From: Heterotrichella gracilis
Taxonomy: Eukaryota; Sar; Xanthophyceae; Tribonematales; Xanthonemataceae
NCBI GenBank assembly: GCA_032358255.1
Contig: JAULBX010026241.1
Span: 1 to 50,813 of the forward strand
DNA: 50,813 nt
Reading direction: 5' to 3'
Below the pieces are notes generated by a model. That model was not told the origin of the DNA, made no database searches, and saw nothing but the letters and a program-made list of their open reading frames with translations. Made by a program: the position numbers and the translations under genes. The number at the start of each line of letters is the position of its first letter. Within the stretch, counting starts at the first letter, position 1. This document shows positions 10,789-21,675 of this stretch, in pieces.

Positions 10789-12317
10789 GAACAGCCAAGC
10801 AGAGGTGGGTAGTGGTTTGTCATCTGCCCTGTCTCCATGTTGCAACGGCAGAACCAGACTGTATTCACTTGCAGCGTCCTCAACCCACTGTGCCCTCCTA
10901 ACCTTCGGTCCATGCCACAGGTGGGAAGCCCAAATGAGACCGTGACCTCGGCATCAATCACGCGGATCCGCTCACCTTGCCAAGTCAACAACGCCCTGCC
11001 CAAGTCGGCCATGCTTATCCAGATAGCACTTCACGTGTGCGTGTGGCTCAGTCATTGCATTGGAGTAAACCAAGCCCGAGCAGTTTTCCAATATAAGGTC
11101 ACAAAGGAATTGCAATTGCTCTAAGTTTTACAAATGCTGTTAGACACAGTGGATATTACACTTTGTCAAACCTGCAGTTTATTGCCTACAGCAACCAGGA
11201 GTCTGTCAGTTTGATTACATTGCTGAACCCCCCTTGGCAAGCCTTGCAAACGTTGTGCAACTGAATCTCGCTGTTGGCGCTTTGATGAAAGTGCAACTGG
11301 TTCCTGTTGTTGCTCCTGTCCTGCAGTTTTGGTGGTGGCGTGTGGGCTCAACCCATTAGTGGTTGCCGAATGGGCAGGTCACTTGGCTGTCTATTCTGAT
11401 GCTATTGACAGTGCCGGTCACTGTAATTGCTGGCAGGATATTGCAACTCTGATATCTCTGCATGGAGTGACACAGTACAGCACGGTAGTGTGTAAATGCA
11501 CCTTGTCCGCCCTGCCTGATGGAGAAGAACGGTGGGATCCTGGCAGGATGACCGCTTCAAAAATACACTGCAATCATGTTGGTGGCTGCCACATCCGGCA
11601 AGAGTATGCAAGTACAGCAGTACACCACGGATGCAGGATACTTGCCCATCCACCGCGAGTCTGGCCTGTGTGCAGTCCGCTGCTGCTGTCTCAGACAGTT
11701 TACCTGTGCATCAATCTAAACACGTTGCAGTAGACCCTAGCTATTTCTACACTGCCCCCGCAGTTGTGCAGGCAGTTTCAGCGCCTGGTAAGAACGGGCA
11801 GCAGTTTGGCAGCAGGGCGAAGTGGCTAAACACAGCTTACACTACAACATGGGCGTGGGGCAAGGCTGGGGTACTGCGGTCATCAGGGAGGTTGCCAATA
11901 AGGTGCGTGGCGGGGGGGCGTGCGTTTAAGGATTCTAGCCAGCTGTGACTAGGGTTTAGGATGTTGCGGGGAGCTGGGGACCACTTTCAAGGGTAATAAG
12001 ATAAAATAGGGTTATATAATTATCTTATTACCCTTGCCACTTTGAAGATGCATGGCTGTGGTGGGTGGTGTGGTGTGGTGGGAAAGCAGGTCCTGGCAAG
12101 GATGGTGTGGTTGTCACAAATTGGTTCACGGCAGCCATGGTGGTGTGGCCCAGCGTCAAACATGCCCACCATCGGCCACTCAAGGTGCTGGAGCAGGGGG
12201 TGGTATTGGATTGGTTAGGGGGGGAGGTGAGGGATGCATGCGCTAGCGACCTCAGAAAAATATTCGCCTGACGGTCAAGGGGGGCGTCGAGAGGCAAGGC
12301 AAGGCAAGGCAGTCAGG
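10789..12317. other. Spacer upstream of the MYND gene
   Basis: No gene I can support. Short exon-like stretches occur (about 11810-11920, frame QQGEVAKHSLHYNMGVGQGW, followed by GTGCGT; and 12130-12235), and either could be an upstream exon of the MYND gene. The spacer contains foldback element D at 11988-12036. Confidence 0.35.
11988..12036. mobile_element. 49-bp foldback mini-element with 7-bp target duplication (copy D)
   Basis: Ends are CAAGGGTAATAAGATAA and its complement TTATCTTATTACCCTTG, a perfect 17-bp terminal inverted repeat around a 15-base AT-rich centre. The flanking direct repeat is CCACTTT (11981-11987 and 12037-12043). Arm sequence differs from copies A and B, but size, C-A...T-G ends and 7-bp duplication are the same. 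Confidence 0.8.
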
Positions 12318-15300
12318 ATGAGGTTCAGAAGGAAGCTGGGGAGCATTGGTGCGGGTTGTGGCGGTCTGGTGGTGGGTGCAACCCTATCCTTGTACATTGA
12401 GCCTGAACACGCTGTAGCTTCTCTAGACGGTATGTGATCTTATTCGTGGGTACCGTAGTTATTACCGTATTATACCAGTACTTTTGCAACTGTGTGCCCT
12501 GGGTGGGGTGCATTAGCCACATTACACCATGGACTGCTAGCCTGCACAGTACCTGTGCATAGGCTGCATCAGGGGTGTTGATATATAAACCAGGAACAAG
12601 ACTTGTTCCTGGTTTATATGTTAACACCCCTGGCTGCATACATGGAGCCTTGGGAGCCTTCCTAGGAGATGGAAACTCCTCCCAACAACATGGCCTTGGG
12701 TTGTCCTGCGTACACCCTCAAACATCCAGGGGTGGGATTACTATAAACCAGGAACAAGTCTTGTTTATTGCATAGCCACCCTGGTCCTAGCCTCCCACAT
12801 GTGCCGACGGTTGCTGTAAGACTTAGAGCCAGGGTTAAGGTTGGGGTTATCCTTGGACCGTCTCTATGTGGCCTTCTAATAACCATGTCAAGTGTGTCAC
12901 TCTATTGCAGACGCCAATAGAGCATGGCAGGGCATCAAAGACCCTGTTTCGAGAAGACTACGCTGCCTGCTGTTGAGCTGTACGGCGTCGCATGGGACCA
13001 GGTGGGGGGCTGGGGAAGCCCTACTAGGGTACTGGTCCCCCTTGGATGCCTCACAACCCTACTAGGGTCTTGGTGGCCCCGTGGACGTATTGCACCCTAC
13101 TAGGATCTTGGTACCCTACAGATCTCACAACCCTCCACCTCGACGCGCCCCACTCCACCCCCCCCACTCACCCACCACGACAGGTGCGGTGGGTGTGTGC
13201 GGACACGCTGGCCACCCCATTGCCGCCCAGCTCATGCTGGCTGCCGCACGTATCCTGGTTGAGATCCAGCCCGACAACTGCTTCTGCTGGTTCATGCTGG
13301 CCAAGGCGCAGCAGTTCCTGGGCATGGCCACACGTAGTAGTACAGCCGTCAATGGCAGAGGTGCGTGGGCGAAACCCTTCTCCCTAAACCTTAAACCCTA
13401 AACCCTAAAGCTGGGTGTGCGTGGAGGCCATGGGCACAGGGCAGAGGTGCGCACGGGCTTGCAGGCAGCACGGGGTGTAGGGTGTAGGAAAACCCTTAGC
13501 TACAGAAACCCTAGCTAGGGAGGGTTCAGGGTTCGTGTCACCAAGTTGCTATGCGTTGGGATGTATCTTAGTCCACCTGGGACCTTAGGAGGGCAGCAGT
13601 GTGTCACCAATGTAGCATTGTAGAATACGTTAGGGTTAAGGGTGGGGATAGTCTTGTCACCGAGTGTGGCACGGGATGCATGCTGTGTGATATCAGACGT
13701 ATTTAACAGACAAGCTGTTCCAGAAGATGGTTCCAGAAAATGTGACCTTTCAAGAAATCATCGAGATGTAAATATGTCGTCCCTTTAAATTTCCCAGGCG
13801 ATGGCAGAAATGTCGAGGCACACAACTTGTAGGTAAGAAATCGTTGTGTAGTAGTCCAAAGCAGGGTTCTTGCACCTGCTGTTGGCGATCAACCTTGAAG
13901 CAAATGACGGCAGAATACCCCCGTGGTTTCTGTCACTGCCTGGATGCAAGAAACCCTCACCAGGGATTCCCAATGCCTGCAGAGCTCATGCCCAGCGTGC
14001 GGCGCGGCATAGCTGTGTGTGAAACCCCTGGGCGTTTGGATGAGATCTACCTGTGCAAGTGCGTGTGGGAGGTGGCACTGGGCATTGTCAACGGGAATGG
14101 CCACGGCCAAAGACCGGATTGCTTTGTGGATGTTGAGGTGCCCTCCAAACCCTAGACCCTAGACCCTGGGTAAAACCCTTGACCTCGGGGAAGGGGTGTT
14201 GAGGTGGTCTTTGAACCCTGGGCCCAGGGGAAGGAGTGCCAGGTGGTGATTTTGGTCCTGGGGAAAGAGGTGGCCGTGGGGGGTTTGGCGGGTGCAAGGA
14301 GGGGTGGTGTGGCGGGGTGGTTGGAGTGAGGTTTGGGGTTGTAGTGGCGTCAGCCTAGGGCAGTGGTCCGAGGGACGTTGCGTTTAGGGTTTAGGGTTTT
14401 AGGTGCCAGTGCTAATGCAGCAAATGCAAGGCTAGCTGCTTACTTGGCTGGATTGCTTGGATGCATTATAGTCATATGGGATGTGACTTACAAATGTACA
14501 GTGCAAACCCTGTGCAAGGGTTGCTTGCCGTTGGCTAACCATCAAGGAAGTCCTCCGAGGCGCCGTGAACCCTTGGGTAGGGTTTGGGTCGGGGGTGGAC
14601 CTGAGGGTACTGTTGCACTTTTGAAAGCAGTCTGTCTAAGGATATATGTGGCAACAGGTTTGTTCCCTACATATTCAAGACAGACAGGTCTGTAGGGGGC
14701 GCTGGCTGCCACAATAGGGTGTCCCAATCTGGGACATGTGAATTGAGTTTGGGGATGTCGGGGATGATAGCAAGCAGGGCTCAGGTCCTATTATTCTTAT
14801 TCTGATTCTTGCTTATTGAGAGGTGATGGGGAAGACAACCGGTAGACTGACTGGTAGCCAGAGTACCCATGCACTGATCATGTATCTCTCCTCTGGTGCA
14901 GGAGCTGCATGCCCTGAAACCCTAGGGTTAGACAACCCAAACCCTACTCCCTTGTGCAGGAGCTGCGTGCCCTGAAACCCTAGGGTTAAACTACCCAAAC
15001 CCTACTCCCTGGTGCAGGAGCTGCGTGCCATGATGCGCAAGGGGGATGAGAGCCTGCGCACGCTCAAGAAACTGGGGAATGTGGTGGAGCGACACGAGTG
15101 TGCTCGGCAGTGGGCTGTAGCGGAGCGCCAGCTGGCGGTAGTGGAGGCGCATGCACACATACTCATGCGGCCGGGCTGGCGGAGGTGAGTTGCAAGGACT
15201 GGGTAGGGTTCTGCTAGGGTTTGCAAGGGGGTGTAGCGCCCATGGTTGGCCACATGTCAGAGTACCCCAGCAAAGTCCCGACACACCCAGTGGCAAAGGG

Positions 15301-16016
15301 TGGCGCCTGAGGTGTATCGGCGTCTGACTAGGATTTGCTAGGGTGTGCAAGTAGGTGCGAAATAGGGGATCGCCAGCTGGTGGTTGCTGGGTGTGCGTGC
15401 TGTTGTTGCATATGAGGGGGTTTGCGTACCCTTGCAAGGGTGTGGGTGTACCAGCATCTCATCGCGCCGTCACCACCACCACCACCACCACCGTCATTTT
15501 CTCATCCCCACCATCACAGCCTTATGCTTCTTTGCTCTCACATTGGAACCTAGTCTTCAATTCCCGCTGGCAAACCCAATCCGATATACCTCGAGCATGC
15601 CATGAAGCAGAGGTGTCAAACTGCCTACCCTGCATGGCCCCAGGTCTGATGAAACCCTACACACTACACACTACACAGCCAACGGCCACCCAAACCCTTG
15701 TCCCTCTCCAGACACAACTACCCCGGGTGACCACCGCGGCTCTCAACCCTTATCCCTGAACCCTAAACCCTAATTCCCTGCCCACAGCAACCCTGGGATG
15801 AACGCCTTTGGCCGGGTCATGGACCAAGCCAAGCGTTCGGCCAGGCAGGAGTTTGACCAGAAGCTCATGTGCGAGTGCTGCCACGTCACCACCCCGAGCT
15901 CAAGGCTGTGCACCGGGTGCCGCCAGGTGCGCTACTGCAGCAAGGCGTGCCAGAAGGAGGACTGGCCTAGCCACAAGGCGGCGTGCAAGGCGGCGCAGGC
16001 GGACAGGGAGGGGTGA
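12318..16016 (+). CDS. MYND zinc-finger protein with helical (TPR-like) middle region
   Basis: Exons in phase: 12318-12429, 12931-13001, 13231-13360, 13710-13767, 13798-13832, 13983-14071 (or to 14139), 15018-15184, 15788-16016; about 296 aa with the shorter choice. The C-terminal exon holds a MYND finger: CECC...CTGC...YCSKAC...DWPSHKAAC, the Cys/His pattern of the family, which usually mediates protein-protein contacts. Exon 13231-13360 (LAAARILVEIQPDNCFCWFM, LAKAQQFLG) looks like TPR helices. Exon 15018-15184 is also helical. The front (12318-13001) is related to the shorter gene at 6020. The first exon is uncertain; earlier exons may exist. The MYND assignment is solid, the rest is a by-eye model. 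Confidence 0.65.
12570..12632. mobile_element. 63-bp foldback mini-element with 7-bp target duplication (copy B)
   Basis: Left arm begins CAGGGGTGTTGATATATAAA and runs to a one-base loop; the right arm is its complement with a few differences, ending AACACCCCTG. The direct repeat GCTGCAT flanks it (12563-12569, 12633-12639). Arms share ATATATAAACCAG with copy A in the Deg gene. It lies in an intron of the MYND gene. Confidence 0.85.
12727..12770. mobile_element. Degenerate third relative of the foldback element (copy C)
   Basis: Starts CAGGGGTG and contains TATAAACCAGGAACAAG followed by CTTGTTTAT, that is a full left arm and a shortened right arm of the copy B type. No flanking duplication can be seen. 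It lies 95 bp after copy B in the same intron. Confidence 0.6.
14628..14692. repeat. Imperfect stem-loop in a MYND-gene intron
   Basis: CAGTCTGTCTAAGGATATAT pairs imperfectly with ATATTCAAGACAGACAG across a short loop, giving a bulged hairpin of about 65 bases. No flanking duplication is visible. Confidence 0.5.
14893..15040 (+). repeat. Three tandem 58-bp copies of a 3' splice site plus exon start (MYND gene)
   Basis: GTGCAGGAGCTGC occurs at 14896, 14954 and 15012, exactly 58 bp apart. Each copy has the acceptor, the first codons (ELRA/ELHA) and, in the two upstream copies, CTGAAACCCTAGGGTTA. Only the third continues into the exon ELRAMMRKGDESL. The upstream two would run into intron stops. 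Confidence 0.9.
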
Positions 16017-16706
16017 GGCTGGGCGCGTACCCACGTGCTGCAAATGGGTGGGATGAGTGTCCTTAAGCTTGGCCATGCTTAGCGCTGCCGGCAGACCTTG
16101 TGCAGTGCATTTTTTATACATTTACAAGCAACCAATATTTTTTATTACCTTTTTTTGTTTATGTGTGTGTTTGTGTGTGTCATGTGTGTAGATTTTGTGT
16201 TACAACTTTGAAGTTCAGAATCTGCTGGACACCTCAGGTGGCTACCCACGGGGCCTGGCTGTGCATCCAGGACCACCTTCAAGCTCCTAAAAGGACATTG
16301 GAATGTTCATTGTCAAGCCATATATACAGTGGGTGCTATATTATAGCGTCCAGTGTAGCCACTGTAGCAGGGTTTATGTTGAAGTATTTGAATGAGACTG
16401 GTAACCAAGTTCCAATCATGAATAAAAAACCGCCATGCAGTGCCTGTGGTGACCAGATGGTAAATATGGTATCAGCAACAGCGCGCCACACAAGCATTCA
16501 GAATCTGTAGGCTCGCTGGCAACGACTGCGTAGCCTAATCAGGACATGACAGGTAACGCACGATCTGCTACAAAATAGAGAAGAAAAGACCCCGTTGGTT
16601 ATGTAGGTCAAGTCATGGCACTTGAACAGGCACCGCACCATGCACAGCGAGCAAACCAACCCATGTGCCTTGCAAAAAAAGGCCCCAATCAACGGTTACT
16701 AAATGC

Positions 16707-16895
16707 TTATCTGTCTTTGCCCGGCTGGTTAGGCTTGCCCTTCCCCACCCCCCCCTTGGCCGCAAAGACCTTGCCACCAAAACCCTTGCCTCCTGGCGAC
16801 TTCCCGCCAAAACCCTTGCCCTCAGCACCATCGTTCAACCGGGCGGGCTTGGTGTCCATGTCTGCTGAAGAGGAAGCGTACACCAACCCACCCAA
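16707..16895 (-). repeat. Decayed second copy of the last EBP2 exon, downstream of the stop
   Basis: The frame here reads SSSADMDTKPARLNDGAEGK and then Gly/Lys-Phe-Gly repeats ending KGKPNQPGKDR, closely following the authentic C-terminus (SSADMDSFKPARFNDGAKGK ... KGKPNRPGKARR). It lies just past the EBP2 stop codon, so it is a tandem copy of the 3' part of the last exon, now in the 3' flank or UTR. Confidence 0.85.
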
Positions 16896-16908
16896 TTGGC
16901 CCTACAAA

Positions 16909-19884
16909 TCAACGGTTGTTGGACGCCCGCCTGGCTTTGCCCGGCCGGTTAGGCTTGCCCTTGCCCACCCCCCCCTTGGCCCCAAAGCCCTTGCCACCAA
17001 AGCCCTTCCCACCCTTGCCCTTGCCCTTTGCGCCATCGTTGAACCGGGCGGGCTTGAAGGAATCCATGTCGGCTGAAGAGGAGGCGTCGTTTTGCTTGCC
17101 CAGCTTCTTGCGTCCCCCAAACCCAAACTTGCCGTCCTTGTAGGACCGCTTTTTCGAGGATTGTTGGTCCCCGCCTGAGAACCGCTCCCCGGGCTTGGGC
17201 TTGGGTTTGCCCATCCCCGCAATCGCCGCGTCAAAATCGACGTCTCCAGCAAAGCCCTGAGCGCATGGACAGGGATTGTGTCAGGAAAATAAAATAAAAC
17301 AAAACAATATATTAAGATAAAGCGCTGATTGATGTTCGGCGCTTACAGCTATTAGCTTTACAATATCAACATGTACATAATCCTAATATTATCGTATAAA
17401 TAATGGCACCAACTTTGTAAGTACATGGCCCTCGCCGCTCGCTGGCGCTGCTTGCGCAGCCCCGTGATGCTCTTGAATGACTACTTGGATGATAAAATGT
17501 TAATATTTACAACCACATTTAGTGAAACCAATTTTATCCGGGCCCTCACCGCTCGCTGGCGCTGCTTGCGCGGCCCCGTGATGCTCTTGAATGACTACTT
17601 GGATGATAAAATGTTAATATTTACAACCACATTTAGTGAAACCAATTCTATCCGTGCCCTCACCGCTCGCTGCCGCTGCTTGCGCAGCCCCGTGATGCTC
17701 TTGATGGACTCCTTCTTGGACTGGTCCTTGGCGCGCTGCTTCTCCGCCTGCACCTGCTTGGAGAACTTCTTGTTGTCGCGGGCCTTGCGCCGCTCCTCGG
17801 CGGCCTCGATCTGGCGCTGCTCGTACATCAGCTGCTCCTTCACCTGGGTAGGGTGGGGTATGGGGGGTGAGGAGGTGAGGTGGGCTGGGGGTATGGATGG
17901 GGGGTGAGGTGGGTTGGCGAGGAGGTGGGGGAGAAATGGGAGGGGTTGAGGGAGCGTATTGCATGTGATTGCAGACTGACTGCGCAAGGGTGTGCACAAG
18001 TGGGCCCGGTTTAGTGGGCACCCACCTGTCGGGGTTTAGGGTTTGAGGTTTAGGGATAAGGGTTGGCTATATGCGAAAATGTGGACCCTGTTTAGTGGGC
18101 ACCCACCTGTGGAATTTAGGCGCTATCCGTAGGAGGGGACTCTTAAAATGCGCATATTTTATGCGTAAATGTGGACCCTGTTTAGTGGGCACCCGCCTGT
18201 GGGATGCAGGCGCTACCCGTGGGAGGGGACTCCGGATGTCAGCCGGGCAGCGCCACGAAGCGCCACCTGGCACCTCACTGCCAGGCAAGCCCGGTGTGTG
18301 ACAGACAGGTGGCGCGACGCGACGCCGCCAGTTTGGTGTGGGCAGCGCGGGTGGGCGCGGGGGCGGGGGGTCGCCCCCGTGCACGGCAGCAAGGTGGGTA
18401 AACCCACAGTGCACGCGCTGCCGGAAAAGGCTGTGATGCATGCAGCAGGGGTAGGTGCATGCAGTTGTGGATGCGCACAGAGCCGCATGAAAGTTTTTTG
18501 GCATAGGGTGTGTGTGCTTGGTGGCATGTGCAATACGCCTGGAGGAGCTGGTGTCCTGCTGCACCTCATGAAGTATTGGCAACAGTTCCATTCTGACTCA
18601 TTCCTTGCACCCTGCAACCCTTGGGGCCCGTACCTTTGCCATGTGATCGTCGCTCTTGACCATCTCTGCATAGTAATCGGGCGGCCGCAGCCACTGCACG
18701 CCGGCTCGCTCATAGGTGCCGATGGCCTCTCGGGTACCAGCAAGCGCCTGCAGGCAGGGGGCATAATACATGAGAAAGATGAGAGCTCTTACCTCAGCGC
18801 GGGTGCCGCACACCACTGCATGGTGCATTGTCTCGGTGCATTGCCTTGGTTTGGGCACCGTGGGGGACGTGATTGCAGGGCGCTGCCATGCTGGGCTGTG
18901 CAGGTGAGGGTGACAAAGTATGCTCTGCAAAGTTGCAAAGGGTTGATGATACCCTATGGGTGCGGTGATCATGCAGCTGGCAAGTGCACTTTGGTGCAGG
19001 GTCTATACTGCTCTTGTATGACCTTCAAAGTTGCACTCTAGGCTCAACACACTGTCGAGGGTGCAGGGTTTCTACTGCCGCCTGCCCTGCTCACCATGTT
19101 GTAAAAGGCCAGCTCCCTAGCCAGGTCGTCATCAACGTCCACCCCCACAGCCGTTTGGTCCCTGGTAATCACGGGCAGGTCGTCCCAGGTGCCATCTGTC
19201 CAGGCAATATCCTCCAGCTTGTCGTGGATGGTGTCCACATTGTAGATAGGCTCGCGCTCTACTAGCCCCCCTTCCTCGGCCTCGGCAAGCGAGCCGGGTT
19301 GCAGTCCCAGTGCCACCTCCTGTACATCGGTGTTGTGCTGATGAGTTGTACTTGTTTGTAATATGATGGTGCACTGGGCTGTAAGGGCTAGGTCTGTAAG
19401 GGATGGTGCTGTGAGGGATAGTGCTGTGTGCGCTGTCGAAACGAGCCAGGCTGCGGCCCCAGTGCCACCTCGTGTGCGGAGGTTTATGGTGTTAAAGTTC
19501 CCTTTTATTATGGTGTTTAGCGCTGCTTGGGTTGCAAGGGCTAGGGCTGCGTGTGCTGTGAAACTGACGATGCATGCATGCATATGAGTTGGCAAGGTTA
19601 CAAGCCAAGTGCCAACTCCTGTGCTGGCGTGTCGGGCTGTCACAAATTATTTGACATCACAAACATGCGCTAGTCGCTAACCAGTGCTAAGGCTGTGTGC
19701 GCCGGCGCACGCTGCACTTTAAGACATGCATGCATGCATATGCAGTGAGACATGTGCAGGCTTTGGGAGCTCAAGCCGAAAGGTATTTCAATTTGGGTCA
19801 GCGGTTGAATTATACTGTTTCAAAGGAAAGAAAAGCACAGCGTACCTCCTCATCAGAGGAATAATCCTCCTCGCTTGACGACAT
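16909..19884 (-). CDS. EBP2: EBP2 (EBNA1BP2) rRNA-processing protein
   Basis: Nucleolar 60S ribosome-assembly factor. Exons 19884-19846, 19319-19095, 18747-18634, 17843-17664 and 17256-16909 join in phase: 301 aa, normal for the family. Family hallmarks in order: acidic start MSSSEEDYSSDEE; IHDKLEDIAW; DDDLARELAFYNMALAGTRE; the EBP2 signature LRPPDYYAEMVKSDDHMAKV; a charged helix (RRKARDNKKFSKQVQAEKQR); then the basic tail with GFAGDVDFD, KDGKFGFGGRKK, SSADMDSF and Gly-Lys repeats. The start is the ATG at 19884. It converges with the MYND gene. The intron after 17664 contains two extra copies of the exon end, and the 3' flank carries a copy of the last exon. Confidence 0.95.
17427..17770 (-). 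repeat. 114-bp tandem repeat (3 copies) of an EBP2 exon end and 5' splice site
   Basis: Copies begin at 17427, 17541 and 17655, exactly 114 bp apart and nearly identical. Each holds coding sequence for KSITGLRKQRQRA, the donor GTGAGGGC and about 75 bases of AT-rich intron. The copy at 17655 is joined to the rest of the exon. The other two are preceded in frame by TAG, so use of their donors would truncate the protein. Confidence 0.95.
18010..18235 (-). repeat. Threefold repeat in an EBP2 intron
   Basis: TTTAGTGGGCACCC begins at 18010, 18091 and 18181, and the last two copies share over 80 bp. Copies are 81 and 90 bp apart. They do not match a recognised exon. Confidence 0.8.
19290..19625 (-). 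repeat. Three copies of the acceptor and start of EBP2 exon 2
   Basis: The genuine exon start (GAGGTGGCACTGGGACTGCA on the minus strand, from 19319) is echoed at about 19450-19480 and again, more decayed, at about 19590-19620. Spacing is roughly 150 bp. Confidence 0.7.
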
Positions 19885-21675
19885 CTTGAGGGTCGCAGCC
19901 TCACCAGCCGCCAACGCTGTTCCTGGAACCTGTTTCCAGCCAAGCTTCCGGTGTTGCTGCTTTACCTTGCAGTTGATACGAGATGGATACGCCTCGGGTA
20001 GACCGCAACGGTTGTTGTCAGTGGCAGCCAGGGATGGCGACTCCCTGACGGCGACAAGGCCACGAAACGCCTCGAGGGGCCGCCTGGCTCTACCCACCCG
20101 AGAGTTTCACCTTGTTTAGAAGTAGGCAAGGTACGAGCAGTTGTAAGTTGCTAGCAGGAGTGGCAGAAACGCACGGGGCACTTGTTGCGGCTGAACGCAT
20201 GCAAACGGCAAACGGACTGCTACATGCGTTGTCGATACCGTGTAACAGTTCACTTCACTTCAGAGGGGAGGGCAGTGTTGTTTAGTAAGACAGCAGTGAC
20301 GAAGGAACGTCCGCCTTACCAAAGCCCAGCTACACCATGCGCTGCACCTGGCGGCCCAGCAACTCCCGCGCACTCCCGAACCCTAAAACCCTACACTGTG
20401 GGACTTGCGCAGTTGCAACATGGCAAGTATCACTTAGTTGCCAAGCCTACGGTAGATACACTGAGGTACTGTTGCACTCCCTTGCTGCTAGTGCTCAGCC
20501 GGCGTTCCTGCTTGTTGAGTTCAGAGGCTCAGCTACCACACTGTGCTAAGTACTTCATAGTTTGAAAGGGGTGACTGTCACCAGTGTCCAGTAGCTTCGC
20601 TTTTGAAGCAGAGCCTTTTTGAGCCTTTTTTACTGTTGCCTTAGTATCCCTGTTTAACAAGGACTGACTAGGACTGCTTGACAAGGACTGGGTGTGGCTA
20701 GTTGGCTCATAGCAGAAGAAATACCATGTTGTAAAATGTTACAAAGGAAGCGACAGTTTGGGTGTAAGCGACAGGCTATGGTGTAATCACAAGCAGAAGA
20801 ATACAGGCTGCAATATCTAGTGGTCCAAGCCACAACCGGTCGCGTTGTGCCCCAGTAAAAAAGCTTGCACTAAAGCACATGTACCACTACCACTTGATAA
20901 AAAGACGCCTGCTCCACTGATCAGTCTGCTAGACGATGCCACTGCTGCTCTCTAGGCAACAGCTCTCAACATGAACCGAAGTGCAAACAGCACAGAATTG
21001 CAGGGTACAAAGTTTGTTAACGACCCAGAAACAATCATACAGTTATTGCAAGACGGCGTAAACTACCGCAAGTTTATGGAACACAATTTCACTAATTAAT
21101 GCCGTTTCACACAGAATCTGATAAAAGAATGATCGCCCACCATAATCATGATGACAAGTTTGGACAGTTATTGCAGGAACCCGCCAAGGCAAGGATGCTT
21201 TTGGATGTAAAAAAACCCGTCTCACAACTAATTATTTGTTTTGCTGGCGTGCGTACCAAGACCATGAGGTACTCATTGACAGGTACACCAGCAGAAATTC
21301 CATCGCATTATGCAGTGACATGGTATAGTCCCCGACCACACCAGCAACATGGTATAGTCCCCGTATTGCCGACAAGAAAGCCCTTGGGGTTATTGATGTG
21401 CTGGCCCATGCTCCTGCCTGCCTCTGCACCAACCCCCCGCACCATGTGGAGCGCGCGTATGCTCGTTGCTCGCCTGTAATTGTGGCCGGCTGCTCCGCTG
21501 GCACACCCACTGGTGGCTGTGCAGCTTGCACCCATGGGACTCCCCTCGTGGCTAATTCCCAGCTGGGACTTAAAAACCCCCGATGGGGATTTGAATTCTA
21601 CGATGGCCTCCTTTGTGATTGCGCGCCTTGCCAGGGTGGCGGTGGAGGGCAGTGAGAATGGACCCACATCCCCTC
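19885..21675. other. Spacer between EBP2 and the 21676 gene
   Basis: Holds the EBP2 promoter and the 3' flank of the 21676 gene. I see no gene in it. A short direct repeat, CATGGTATAGTCCCCG, occurs twice at about 21319-21362. TGCATGCATGCATATG words flank EBP2 at 19570 and 19727. Confidence 0.45.

Noticed and set aside
12911..13001. Frameshift in the second exon of the MYND gene
   Set aside because: Using the acceptor before 12931 instead of the one before 12911 gives an open frame that matches the other copy.
18169..19041. 290-codon plus-strand frame
   Set aside because: Lies antisense to EBP2 exons and introns; no protein-like composition and no splice support.
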